Assembly: GCF_000364445.2 (NCBI RefSeq)
Contig: NZ_CP043538.1
Coordinates: forward strand, 1,309,612-1,373,611
Origin: Methylobacterium mesophilicum SR1.6/6
Lineage (GTDB): Bacteria > Pseudomonadota > Alphaproteobacteria > Rhizobiales > Beijerinckiaceae
DNA: 64,000 nucleotides
Direction: 5' to 3'
Shown here: piece by piece, positions 11,211 to 19,496 of the stretch
Position numbering within the stretch: position 1 is the first letter of the stretch
How the letters are laid out: each line of letters starts with the position of its first letter
The notes under the pieces: model-generated
What the model was told of the DNA's origin: nothing
Seen by the model: only the letters and a program-made list of their open reading frames with translations
Database searches by the model: none
Program-made: the position numbers and the translations under genes

Positions 11211-11405
11211 GTGCAAGATAAGCTCCACACGGATCCGGGACCTCTAGCATCGCTGGCAAGTCCCGGAACATTCAGCAAATATGTGTCGGTCCGGCAGAAG
11301 GGCGATTGGACCGGTGCGAACCTTGGCCTCGCACGGACCTGGTCAGACCCGATCGGGCACCGGGTTGTGCCTGCATCGGTCTTCACCGTGGGTGGCGCGC
11401 GATGA
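11211..11405 (+). CDS. Small hypothetical protein, 64 residues, GTG start
   Basis: A GTG at 11211 is preceded by GGGAG (11199-11203) at 7 nt. The peptide begins VQDKLHTDPGPLASLASPG, and its TGA (11403-11405) overlaps the ATG of the next small frame as ATGA. Good ribosome binding site and coupling support it, but the product is not recognised and the composition is unremarkable. It belongs to the element segment. Confidence 0.4.
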   Translation: MQDKLHTDPGPLASLASPGTFSKYVSVRQKGDWTGANLGLARTWSDPIGHRVVPASVFTVGGAR

Positions 11406-11632
11406 GCGCTCCGCGAACCTCAAGCAAGGCAGCGCATATTGCCGCTCGCCACAACCGTGCCCTCTGGCGCGTGCACACCTTCAAACATCGCCGTCTGACG
11501 GCCGGGCTGCACCGAGGCTCTCGAGAGCATCAGCAGCGTACACGCGTTCGCGAGATCAAGCGCAGCGGCAGCTGCAACCCCGGGTACCTCGCGAAAGCCG
11601 AGACCGGAAGATCGTATGCGGCCGACAGTTGA
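11402..11632 (+). CDS. Small basic hypothetical protein, 76 residues
   Basis: It starts at the ATGA overlap with the preceding 64-codon frame. The peptide is strongly basic (many Arg, His, Lys; begins MSAPRTSSKAAHIAARHNRA), with no membrane segment. A basic small protein beside replication genes could bind nucleic acid, but that is inference from composition only. An antisense frame (11420-11956, minus) covers the same bases, so a spurious call is possible. Confidence 0.35.
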   Translation: MSAPRTSSKAAHIAARHNRALWRVHTFKHRRLTAGLHRGSREHQQRTRVREIKRSGSCNPGYLAKAETGRSYAADS

Positions 11633-12408
11633 AGCGACGCCACCGCCTAAATAGGTAGCGGGCCACTTGCCCCATGATTTTACATAGAAACTGGGTCTGA
11701 ACCCCAGGGCTTGTGGCGGCTCCATCTCAGTCCACCGTCTCGTCGACCTTCCCATACAGGTCGGGGTGTCTGGCTTCTTTGTTATGAAAGGTCCTTTCAG
11801 GACCAAGATGCTGGCAGTGAGACCAGCACGTCCTCCGAGGTCCCTTGATCGGCCCGGGGGACCACCGCCGTTTCCGCCTAACCGGCTGAGTGAACGAGCA
11901 CAGAAAAGGGCAACACGAATGGCCTGTCCTACCCACCGGGTGTGCTGATCAAGCATGTCGATCGGGACGAAGCAGAGTCTCCGGAGGCATAGTTTTCCCC
12001 AGCAGGGTGAACTATGCCTCCGAACAAACCAGACGTTGATATCTGATAGAATCGTCTGACAATATCGGAATGGAAGATCTGCCCGTGACGAAGTCGCGGG
12101 CGTCGAGGCGAGGCCGAGACCAGGTCAAGCCTGGTTCAGCGCATACATACCAGAGCAACGGTCGAATCGGTGAGGCTGACCGTCTGAAGCCGACGGTATA
12201 TTACGAAGACGACCTGTTCATTTCATGAAATAGCAGGATGTCGAGCTGTTCAGGCGCGAGGCTGAAGCTGAATCAAGCAATTAGACACCAAATGTCAGGA
12301 CTCGGCATCTCGGACCGAAATGTCGAGGTTTACGCTCGTGCTCAGCGCTTTCCATGCACGACGATACAAGCAGCTGTTCAATATCGAATGCTGTGTCCAT
12401 CAACATGT
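11633..12408. other. Element interior without supported genes
   Basis: No frame with a ribosome binding site and credible product. It contains the perfect inverted repeat at 11982-12022 and a small hairpin GGTCC-TTTCA-GGACC near 11790. Base composition falls below the host genes around 12010-12460. The right end of the element may lie here. Confidence 0.45.
11982..12022. repeat. Perfect 13-bp inverted repeat with 15-nt loop
   Basis: CGGAGGCATAGTT (11982-11994) is the exact reverse complement of AACTATGCCTCCG (12010-12022). No T-run follows on either side, so a Rho-independent terminator is unlikely. It could be a recombinase, regulator or transfer-related site, or a folded RNA. Such a long perfect match is not expected by chance in this length. 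Confidence 0.6.
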
Positions 12409-12936
12409 TCATACCGCCGTCGACCGAGGATAAAATTCAATCAGCTTGACCGTGCGTAGGTCGGCAACGAGTGTAAGCCGCCATTGGGCTGCTTCCCGCA
12501 AGCCGACATTCGGCTTTGCGCCCATTCCGGTCGTGGAAGTGACTGCACGGCCATCCCAGAAGCGGATAAATTGCGCCGAGCCAGCCCGGACCGTCAGTTC
12601 GTGAGCACTGGTCTTCGACTCGGTCAGATCGATCGGATTTTGACGCGCCTCCTTCCTGAGCTGCATTCCGGCCCCGTTCCTGCAAGCCGCACCGCGCCAG
12701 GTTCGGTGCACGTTCCAGGTCATTTTGGTGTTGGCGGCCACATATCTCCCGACCGCGCGGCCGAGATCAGCGGTGCAGGGCGTCGCCACCGCGAGCGCCT
12801 CGATGTCCTCCACGCTGTAGGGAGCCCGCGCGAAACCGGGATCCGTGCTGCCGCACCGGGCGAGATCGGCGACCAGCGCCTCCACCCGGCCGCTCTGCGC
12901 ACGCGCCGCCGCACCGATCGCCGATACCGTAGCCAT
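12409..12936 (-). pseudogene. Possible truncated gene; tail runs into repeat DNA
   Basis: The first about 70 codons (from ATG 12936; ARAQSGRVEALVADLARC, then PYSVEDIEALAVA) look like real protein with Ala-rich helices. The remaining about 100 codons change to unstructured composition, and 12498-12533 inside them resembles the AAGCGGACA/CGGCTTTCGGCC dispersed repeat. This suggests a 5' gene fragment fused by insertion or deletion to intergenic repeat DNA. The parent family is not recognised. It is divergent from the AMDase-like gene at 13071. Confidence 0.35.
12498..12533 (+). repeat. Degenerate copy of dispersed AAGCGGACA/CGGCTTTCGGCC repeat
   Basis: The bases AAGCCGACATTCGGCTTTG and the following CCATTCCGGTCG match the module seen at 33263-33296 with several substitutions. 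Lowest-quality member of the family. Confidence 0.35.
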
Positions 12937-13070
12937 ACTGCGCTCCCGCGGCGCGGGTCCGGAGCGGACCGCGACGGCGTCACCCTGCCACTACCATGCC
13001 GCCCCGCCGGAACGATCCTTGCCACCGACGAGGGCCTGGCTCGCAACGAGGCGCAGGGGAGACAACAGGG

Positions 13071-13805
13071 ATGGTGGACACGCAGTCGACGGTCAGGCTC
13101 GGAATGCTGACGCCATCCTCGAACAGCGTCCTCGAGCCGATGACGGCACGCATGCTGGTCGGGCAACCCGGGATTACCGCCCATTTCGCGCGCCTGCGGG
13201 TGACGCAGATCGGGCTATCGTCGACCGCACGCGATCAGTTCGATCAGGCGCCGATGCTGGCCGCCTCGGAGCTGCTGGCCGATGCCCGCGTCGCCGCGAT
13301 CCTGTGGAACGGCACAGCGGGCGCCTGGCTCGGCTTTGCGAACGATGCGGCCCTGTCCGAGGCGATCACGCAGCGGACCGGCGTGCCGGCCTCGACCTCG
13401 GCGCTCGCCTTCCGCGACCTATTCCGCAGGCGCGGGATCACGCGCGTCGGGCTGGTGACACCCTATATGGGCGACGTCCAGGCGCAGATCCAAACGAATT
13501 GGCAGGTCGAGGGGCTCGACTGCTCGGCCGAGCGGCATCTCGGCCTGTCGGAGAACTTTGCCTTCGCAGAGGCCGACGAGGTCGAGATCGCCGGGATGGT
13601 CCGCGCCGTGGCGGCCGAGGGCGCCGAGGCGGCCGCCATCGTTTGTACCAACCTCGCGGGGGCGGCCATCGCGCCCGCCCTGGAGGCAGAACTCGGGATC
13701 CCGGTCTACGATTCCGTGGCAGTCAGCCTGTGGAAGGCGATGGGCCTCGCCGGGCTGGATACCGCAGGGATCACCGGCTGGGGCAGCCTGTTCGCGCCGC
13801 ACTGA
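13071..13805 (+). CDS. Asp/Glu racemase superfamily enzyme, arylmalonate decarboxylase/maleate isomerase type
   Basis: The 244-residue protein has the two-lobed fold signature of the family: LGMLTPSSNSVLEP at the start, then two active-site loops. Maleate isomerases use two Cys, one per lobe. Here the first loop is ILWNGTAGAW (no Cys, Gly/Thr instead) and the second is IVCTNLAGAA (Cys present). A single Cys in the second lobe is the pattern of arylmalonate decarboxylase, so decarboxylation or another one-base reaction is more likely than cis-trans isomerisation. ATG at 13071 has GGGGAG 9 nt upstream. It converges with the racemase gene at 13816 (10-base gap) and likely shares a substrate class with that operon. 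Confidence 0.7.
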   Translation: MVDTQSTVRLGMLTPSSNSVLEPMTARMLVGQPGITAHFARLRVTQIGLSSTARDQFDQAPMLAASELLADARVAAILWNGTAGAWLGFANDAALSEAITQRTGVPASTSALAFRDLFRRRGITRVGLVTPYMGDVQAQIQTNWQVEGLDCSAERHLGLSENFAFAEADEVEIAGMVRAVAAEGAEAAAIVCTNLAGAAIAPALEAELGIPVYDSVAVSLWKAMGLAGLDTAGITGWGSLFAPH

Positions 13806-13815
13806 GCGGCGTCAA

Positions 13816-14565
13816 TCAGCCGTCGTCCCGCTCGATCCAGCGCCGCAGCGCCGGTGCCAGCCCGGTGGCAGGCTTGGCCGGAGGCCGGGCGAAGCGGCCC
13901 GCACGCGGCGGACGCGCACCGAGCCGGACCACTGCCTGCGCCTGACCGAGGGCGGCCGCCAGCGGATCGATCAGCGGCACGGGCACCGCGTCTCTGACCC
14001 GCACGGCAAGGCCGGTCAGCGGGGCGCCGGCCAGGATCACCGTATCGGCTCCGTCCTCGATGACGGCTCGATTGGCCAGGGCGACGATCTCGCCCTCGAA
14101 CTCGTGCTGGACCTCAGCGACCGAGCGGAACGCAGCCGCGACCGCCCGGACGCAGGCGCAGCGGGCCGAGAGGCCGGAGAGGGCAACGGCATCTTCGTAC
14201 CAGGGCAGCAGCGTGCCCGAAAAAGTCACGAGGCCGAAGCGCTGGCCGAGCAGGCAGGCGGTTAGCATCGCGGCCTCGGCCATGCCGACGACGGGCAGGT
14301 CGAACAGCTCCCGCGCCGCGATCAGCCCGGGATCCCCGAAGGCCGCGATCACGGCGGCGTCGTAGCCGGCTTGATGCTCGGCCAGGGTCTCCAGCACCGC
14401 TCCACCGGCGAGCTGCGCCTCCGCGCGGCTCGCGATGTAGGGCAGGCCCCGGGCGGCCGTCAGCCCGGTGAGCGTCACGTCGGGAGCGAGCGCGGCCGCC
14501 GCTTCCTGCTCCATGCGGGCCGTCATCGCGGCCGAGGTGTTCGGGTTGATAAGGAGGAGCCGCAC
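13816..14565 (-). CDS. Hydantoin racemase-family protein lacking both catalytic Cys
   Basis: The fold markers are clear: MRLLLINPNTSAAMT at the start, then AAFGDPGL and ILAGAPLTG. In hydantoin/allantoin racemases these two loops read xCFGDPGL and GCAGM, each giving a catalytic Cys. Here they hold Ala (IAAFGDPGL) and Gly-Ala (LAGAP). Cys-based racemisation is therefore unlikely; this is a divergent subfamily with another reaction or a binding role. GTG start. It lies 4 nt after the amidohydrolase on the same strand, so it is the last gene of the ABC-amidohydrolase operon. The C-terminal 35 residues are Arg/Pro-rich. Confidence 0.7.
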   Translation of the reverse strand: MRLLLINPNTSAAMTARMEQEAAAALAPDVTLTGLTAARGLPYIASRAEAQLAGGAVLETLAEHQAGYDAAVIAAFGDPGLIAARELFDLPVVGMAEAAMLTACLLGQRFGLVTFSGTLLPWYEDAVALSGLSARCACVRAVAAAFRSVAEVQHEFEGEIVALANRAVIEDGADTVILAGAPLTGLAVRVRDAVPVPLIDPLAAALGQAQAVVRLGARPPRAGRFARPPAKPATGLAPALRRWIERDDG

Positions 14566-14569
14566 GCCG

Positions 14570-16123
14570 TCAGACGCGCGAGCTCGGGCGGTAGAACGGC
14601 TCGTGCCGCGACGGGTTGATGTAGTCGGCGTAGAAGCGGCGGGCGTGCGGCAGCAGCGCCTTCGAAAGCTGGCGCCGTTCGACCTCGTCGTCCGACAGCG
14701 TCCGCGACAGTTCGTCGTGCAGCGCCTTCAGGGCCGCGTCCCGGTCGACCCGGGTGAAGCGCCCGTCCGCGTAAAGCACCTCGCCGTCACAAAGCACCGT
14801 GGTGATACCGCCGGTCTTCGCCCGCTGAATCACCGCGTCGAGGAGTGGTGTCTCCGGATCGAGATATGGGTAGGCGATCTGGTCCCAGTCGAGCAGGACG
14901 AGGTCGGCGCCCTTGCCGACTTCGATCGTGCCAAGGCTCTCGCCGTAGGGGGTGGTGCGGGCGCCGCCGACGGTGGCCATGCGCAGCACTTGGGCCATGC
15001 TGGGCACGTCGGCCTCGTCCATGCCGGGCACCCGGTGGGCGCGCAGCACGAGGCGCATCTCCTGGAGCATGTCGCGGTCGTCGTTGATGCCGGCTTCGTC
15101 GAGGCCGATGGCGGTGTTGACCCCCTTGGCCTCGAAGCGGTTGAGCGCCGCCACGCCGGAGCGTAGCCGGAAGTTCGACGAGCAATTGTGGCAGATACAG
15201 GTGCCGGTCGCGGCCACCCGGTCGATGTCGGCTTCATTGAGCCAAACGCCGTGGCCGAGCGTCAGGCGCGGACCGAGCATGCCGAACCGGTCGAGATAGT
15301 CGAGGGCGGTGCCGCCGCCGCGCTTCTCGGCATAGGCCTTCTGATAGGCGGTCTCGACGAGATGCATGTGCATCGGTACGTCGTAGGATTCCGACAGGCC
15401 GGCGAGCCCTTCGAGGGCCGCGTCGGAGCACCAATGCAGGTTGGCGGGCGCGAGCTGGATCTTCGCCCGGCGGGCACCCTCCTGACCGCTGTGCAGGCTG
15501 CGAAAGAGGGAAAAATTGTCCTCCAGGGACATCTGGAAGCGCTCGAACCAACGCTTCATCGGGTCCTGCAGCGGCGCCGGCAGACTCGCCACGAAGTCCG
15601 TGTCGGCCTGGTAGACGAGCCGGTTCTGGTCACGGACCGCGAAGCAGTACGAGACCCGCATGCCGATGTCGCGATAGGCGCGCAGCACTTCGTTGGAGCG
15701 CGCCTCGACTTCCTCCAGGCTGCCGGGCATCCAGCCGTGGATGTGCTGGACCGTGGTGATCCCGGAGCCGACCATCTCGAAGGCCGAGTACAGGGTGTCG
15801 AGGTAGAGGTTTAGGTTGCGCGCCACCATGCGGGTGACGAACCACAGTTCCAGGGGCATATCGGGCGAGCCGAGCTGCACTGGCGTCAGGCCGACATGGT
15901 GGTGGCCGTTGACGAAGCCCGGCAGCAGGATCTCGCGGCCGGAGCCGATCACCGGGGCGTCGGGGTAGCGGGCGTGCAGGTCCGCGTAGGTGCCGACCGC
16001 CTCGATCACGCCGTCCTTCTGCAGCACCGCGCCGTCGGCGATCTCCTCCCAGCGATCGTGGTCGAGGGTACGGGTGATCATCCGGAGGCTGCGGATCAGC
16101 GATGTGGCCATGGTTGGGTCCAT
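14570..16123 (-). CDS. Metal-dependent amidohydrolase (cytosine deaminase / s-triazine hydrolase type)
   Basis: The product (517 residues) is an amidohydrolase-superfamily enzyme with one or more metal ligands at each expected site: NGHHHVG after strand 1, HLVE (strand 5), LGHGVWL (strand 6) and GLDEAGINDD (strand 8 Asp). The C-terminal beta-sandwich contains GKGADLVLLDWD. Enzymes of this branch deaminate or hydrolyse heterocycles such as cytosine, oxidised guanine or triazines; the exact substrate cannot be read from sequence. An internal ATG at 16111 is an alternative start; neither has a strong ribosome binding site. It is 16 nt downstream of the ABC ATPase, so uptake and hydrolysis are probably co-expressed. 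Confidence 0.75.
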   Translation of the reverse strand: MDPTMATSLIRSLRMITRTLDHDRWEEIADGAVLQKDGVIEAVGTYADLHARYPDAPVIGSGREILLPGFVNGHHHVGLTPVQLGSPDMPLELWFVTRMVARNLNLYLDTLYSAFEMVGSGITTVQHIHGWMPGSLEEVEARSNEVLRAYRDIGMRVSYCFAVRDQNRLVYQADTDFVASLPAPLQDPMKRWFERFQMSLEDNFSLFRSLHSGQEGARRAKIQLAPANLHWCSDAALEGLAGLSESYDVPMHMHLVETAYQKAYAEKRGGGTALDYLDRFGMLGPRLTLGHGVWLNEADIDRVAATGTCICHNCSSNFRLRSGVAALNRFEAKGVNTAIGLDEAGINDDRDMLQEMRLVLRAHRVPGMDEADVPSMAQVLRMATVGGARTTPYGESLGTIEVGKGADLVLLDWDQIAYPYLDPETPLLDAVIQRAKTGGITTVLCDGEVLYADGRFTRVDRDAALKALHDELSRTLSDDEVERRQLSKALLPHARRFYADYINPSRHEPFYRPSSRV

Positions 16124-16139
16124 CTTGATTGGGAAAGGA

Positions 16140-16946
16140 TCAGACGAGCGCTTCCTGCTCGGCGAAGGCCCGGTCGACCTCGTCGCGCAGGAGCTCGGTG
16201 AGGTGGCGCCGCATCGCCTCGGCCTCGGGGGAGAACGGGTCGCGCGGGCGGGCGAGATCGTTGCGGACGATCGTCTTGATCCGCCCGGGGCGGGCGGTGA
16301 ACACCACCACCCGGTCGGCGAGCGCCACCGCCTCGTCGATGTGGTGGGTCACGAACAGCACCGAGGCGCCGCTGTCGCGCCAGACGTCGAGCAGGAAGTC
16401 CTGCATCTTCTGGCGGGTCTGGACGTCGAGGGCTGCAAAAGGTTCGTCCATCAGCAGGACCTTCGGCCGCATGGCCAGCGCGCGGGCCACCGCCACCCGC
16501 TGGCGCATGCCGCCGGACAACTCGTCCGGCCGCTTGTCGAAAGCCTCGGCGAGGCCGACCCGCTGCAGCGCCGTCCGGGCCACGCTCCGGCGTTCGATCT
16601 CCGGCGTGCCCTTCAGCGACAGGCCGAAGCTGACATTCTGCCAGACGCTGAGCCAGGGCAGCAGCGAGGTCTCCTGGAAAATCAGGCTGCGCTCCGGCGA
16701 GGGGCCGGTGACGGCCTCGCCGAAGGTCAAGAGCTCGCCGCCGGAGGCGGGTTCGAGCCCGGCGATCAGGTAGAGGAGCGTGCTCTTCCCGCAGCCCGAG
16801 GGGCCGAGGAACACTACGAACTCGCCGGGCCGCACGGTGAGGTCGATGTCTCGCAGGGCCTCGTGAGCGCGGGCGGTGCCGGCCGCCCAGACCTTGGCGA
16901 CGCCGCGGCAGGAGACGGCGTCGTCGGAGATGCGATCAGAGGCCAA
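16140..16946 (-). CDS. ABC transporter ATPase, nitrate/sulfonate/taurine type
   Basis: All ABC ATPase motifs are present: Walker A GPSGCGKST, Q-loop FQETSLLPW, signature LSGGMRQR, Walker B VLLMDEP, and switch His in VTHHIDEA. The 268-residue length and the LSVWQNVSFGL segment fit the SsuB/TauB/NrtD group. It energises the permease whose 3' end overlaps its start by 11 nt, a sign of coupled translation. Part of the minus-strand order: binding protein, permease, ATPase, amidohydrolase, racemase. Confidence 0.85.
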   Translation of the reverse strand: MASDRISDDAVSCRGVAKVWAAGTARAHEALRDIDLTVRPGEFVVFLGPSGCGKSTLLYLIAGLEPASGGELLTFGEAVTGPSPERSLIFQETSLLPWLSVWQNVSFGLSLKGTPEIERRSVARTALQRVGLAEAFDKRPDELSGGMRQRVAVARALAMRPKVLLMDEPFAALDVQTRQKMQDFLLDVWRDSGASVLFVTHHIDEAVALADRVVVFTARPGRIKTIVRNDLARPRDPFSPEAEAMRRHLTELLRDEVDRAFAEQEALV

Positions 16947-17865
16947 GGGCGGACCCCGTGTCGCGCGGCAGCCAGTACAGCAGACGCCGCTGGACCAGCC
17001 GGAACAGCAGGTCGAAGGCGAAGCCGAGAAGGCCGATTAGTGTGATGGTGAAGAACACGAGCGACGGGTTGAAGGTGTTGCGCGCCAGCATGATCACCTG
17101 TCCGAGCCCGTACCCGACGCCGGTCGCCTCGGCGACGAGCACCACCATCCAAGCGCCAAACAGGTTGAGGCGCAGCACCGCGAGCAGGCCCGGGAGGATC
17201 GCCGGCACGATCACCCGCCTGTAGATCTGGCGCTTCGACGCGCCCATGGTGCGGGCGACGTTGATGTAGTTCCGGTTGACTCCGTCGATCTGGTGGATGG
17301 TCGAGAGCACCATCGTGAAGAACAGGGCGATGAACACCATGAAGATGGCGGGCGCGTTGCCGATCCCGAACATGAAGATCGCCACCGGCAGCCACGCGAT
17401 CGGCGAGACCGGCGCCAGCATCGTGATGGTCGGCAGCGTCAGCCGCTCGAACAGAACAAAGTAGCGGATCGCAACCCCGACCAGGATCGACAGGGTCGCG
17501 GCCAGGAACAGCCCCGCCAGGACCCGGCCCGTGGAGGCGAGCACGGTGATCAGCACCGCCATGGCGGGGCTCGGGCCGGCATTCATCCCGGTGCCGATCT
17601 GCCAGCGCTGCGCGGTGTTGAAGAAGCGCGCCTGCTCGACGAGGTTACCGAGGAAGATGTGCGGCGGCGGCAGCAGCTTGGCGTCGGAGATGCCGAACGC
17701 CCAGAGCAGCTCCCACAGGCCGGCGAAGCAGCCGACCGAGACCAGCATCCAGCCGGTCCTTTGCAGGAGCGGGACGAACCCGTCGGGCAGCGCGAGGCGC
17801 TGACCGAACGGGAGGCGCGGCCGGCCGTGCGGGACGGCGGCGGCGCGGGCAAGATCGACGGCCAT
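16936..17865 (-). CDS. ABC transporter permease, SsuC/TauC type
   Basis: This 309-residue inner-membrane protein has a cytoplasmic N-terminus, about six to seven hydrophobic helices, and the permease coupling loop around GASKRQIYRRVIVPAILPG, the EAA motif that docks with the ATPase. The periplasmic loop between the first spans is unusually long (about residues 65-120; KLLPPPHIFLGNLVEQARF). It starts 4 nt after the binding-protein stop. Substrate follows from the operon, probably a small N-heterocycle or amide. Confidence 0.82.
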   Translation of the reverse strand: MAVDLARAAAVPHGRPRLPFGQRLALPDGFVPLLQRTGWMLVSVGCFAGLWELLWAFGISDAKLLPPPHIFLGNLVEQARFFNTAQRWQIGTGMNAGPSPAMAVLITVLASTGRVLAGLFLAATLSILVGVAIRYFVLFERLTLPTITMLAPVSPIAWLPVAIFMFGIGNAPAIFMVFIALFFTMVLSTIHQIDGVNRNYINVARTMGASKRQIYRRVIVPAILPGLLAVLRLNLFGAWMVVLVAEATGVGYGLGQVIMLARNTFNPSLVFFTITLIGLLGFAFDLLFRLVQRRLLYWLPRDTGSALGL

Positions 17866-17869
17866 CCGC

Positions 17870-18922
17870 TCAGGCCGACTTCAGCTTGAGCTTGCCGTAG
17901 AGATCCGGGTTCTCGGCGATGACCTGCTCCAGCAGGGTCCAGTCAATCGCGTCGCGGCCGGGCTTCTTCTTGATGTAGCCCATCTCGGCGACGGAATCGG
18001 TCCGGTCGAGGATGAACTGCGTCTGGTTGCGGGCGTCCACCACCGAGGGCTGCCGGCCCATGGCGAGCTGGGCGTTGCTCATCGAGGTCTTGTAGTAGGA
18101 GCCGACGAGCTTGTTCAGGGCGGTCTGGGGATCGCCTTCCGCCATCGCCTGGGCCTTCATCATGCCCTTGATCAGGGCTTTGACGGCGCCCGGGTTCTTG
18201 GCGATCAGCTCGTTGCGGACCGCCAGCACGCAGTCGGTGTAGCCCTTGCCGTAGATGTCGGTGCCGTCGGAGAGTTTGACCGCGCCCTTCACGTCGGTGA
18301 GGAGCGCCGTGCCGTAGGGTTCGATGGTCGAGATGATGTCCAGCGCACCGGCGCGGAACGCCTCTACGGCCTCCGGGGTCGAGCCCATGTAGCGGACCGT
18401 AATGTCCTTGAAGGCAACGCCGTTCTTCTTCAGCCAGTCGTAGGGCAAAACCTCCAGCGTATCGAGCTGGAAGGTGCCGAGCGTCTTGCCCTTGAGCTTC
18501 TCCGAGCTGTCGAGGCCCGGTTGGGCCACGAGCACGCAGCCCTCGATGCCGCCCCCGGCCACGATCTTCACCGGAGCGCCGGCATCGTAGAGCGCCATGA
18601 AGCTCGTGTAGGGCATCACGCCGGCATCGACCTGACCCATCCCGAGGAAGGTAACCTGATCGGAGAAGGTCGGCGTGTTGACGAAGTCGATGGTGAGGCC
18701 GTCATCCTTGGCAAGCTGCATCGCCTCGGCCAGGAAGAAGTTGAGGTTGCAGAAGCCGGTCCCGTGCGTCGCCCGGATGCCGGTGGCCGCCGCGGCCGGG
18801 CTGCTCAGGCCTGGGCCCACCGCCAGGGTGAGCGCCGCGGCGGTGCCGCTGAGGAAGCGCCTGCGGCTGGGTTTGAACCGCGAGAAGTCTGGGACGCGAT
18901 AATCGCCGTGGCGGTCGCACAT
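17870..18922 (-). CDS. ABC substrate-binding protein, NMT1/SsuA-like, Tat-type signal
   Basis: The start at 18922 is chosen from GAGGAGA about 8 nt upstream; the frame extends further but without a ribosome binding site. The N-terminus contains SRRRFLSG followed by a hydrophobic stretch and AAA, a twin-arginine-like signal, so export in folded form is plausible. The mature part follows the NMT1/SsuA binding-protein pattern (VNTPTFSDQVTFLGMGQVDAG, YMGSTPEAVEAFRAGALD). 350 residues. First gene of the five-gene minus-strand operon, the usual place for the most highly expressed component. Ligand unknown. Confidence 0.82.
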   Translation of the reverse strand: MCDRHGDYRVPDFSRFKPSRRRFLSGTAAALTLAVGPGLSSPAAAATGIRATHGTGFCNLNFFLAEAMQLAKDDGLTIDFVNTPTFSDQVTFLGMGQVDAGVMPYTSFMALYDAGAPVKIVAGGGIEGCVLVAQPGLDSSEKLKGKTLGTFQLDTLEVLPYDWLKKNGVAFKDITVRYMGSTPEAVEAFRAGALDIISTIEPYGTALLTDVKGAVKLSDGTDIYGKGYTDCVLAVRNELIAKNPGAVKALIKGMMKAQAMAEGDPQTALNKLVGSYYKTSMSNAQLAMGRQPSVVDARNQTQFILDRTDSVAEMGYIKKKPGRDAIDWTLLEQVIAENPDLYGKLKLKSA

Positions 18923-19496
18923 ATCGACTCTCCTCAGAGGGCGGATCGTACGATCCGCCGGACCACGTGCCGATGTTAGACGGAGGGATCGGAGCTCGGG
19001 ACAGGCTCTAGGCAGTCGCGGAGATCCGGTCGCCCGGCACCTCAGCACATCGACGGCACGCCAACCTTTAGCTATCGCCAGAGCGACGCTGCGCTAGCAA
19101 ATAAGAACCAAGAAGCGTGCCAAATGCGGGGATTGACCGTATTGGCTTCGTGAAACCTGTCCGCCTCACGGAGCTCGTATCCAGCAGGCCCGCTGGGGAC
19201 GCCCCGCTTCTCGCGGGGCTGTCGACATCACTCGACGTAGCCCGGTCGCTCGCTGGCTTCGATAGCGAGGGTCGGAAGCCTGCAAGCCGTCCTTCCGGGT
19301 ATCCCGCAAAGTCGCTACTGGATCGTCGGCATTCCAGGCTAACCTTCTCCGCAGCGGACCGGCGGCTTTCGGCCATGTCCAGTCGGCTGCTTCGCGCCCG
19401 ATGCGGTCATCCGTGAGTTCGGATGATTCGCTCGAAAGCGGTCATGGCGCAGATGTCGCCCGGCGATGAGCAAACCGGCGCCGACTGCATCCCTGT
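18923..19496. other. Gap: operon promoter region and repeat copy
   Basis: It holds the upstream region of the minus-strand ABC operon, a hairpin GCCCCGC-TTCTC-GCGGGGC (19201-19219) without a T-run, and the repeat copy at 19346-19393. No gene is supported. Confidence 0.5.
19346..19393 (+). repeat. Dispersed repeat copy
   Basis: Contains GCAGCGGACCGGCGGCTTTC followed by GGCCATGTCCAGTCGGCTG, the AAGCGGAC plus CGGCTTTCGGCC module shared with 33263-33296 and 45847-45875. Confidence 0.6.

Noticed and set aside
11420-11956. 178-codon minus-strand open frame in the element segment
   Set aside because: No ribosome binding site, composition changes along its length, and two better-supported small plus-strand frames overlap it.
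12238-12459. 73-codon plus-strand frame starting MSSCSGARLKLNQAIRH
   Set aside because: No usable Shine-Dalgarno spacing, no recognisable fold, lies in AT-richer degraded DNA.
19201-19219. Hairpin GCCCCGC-TTCTC-GCGGGGC as terminator
   Set aside because: No T-run and no gene ends nearby in either direction.
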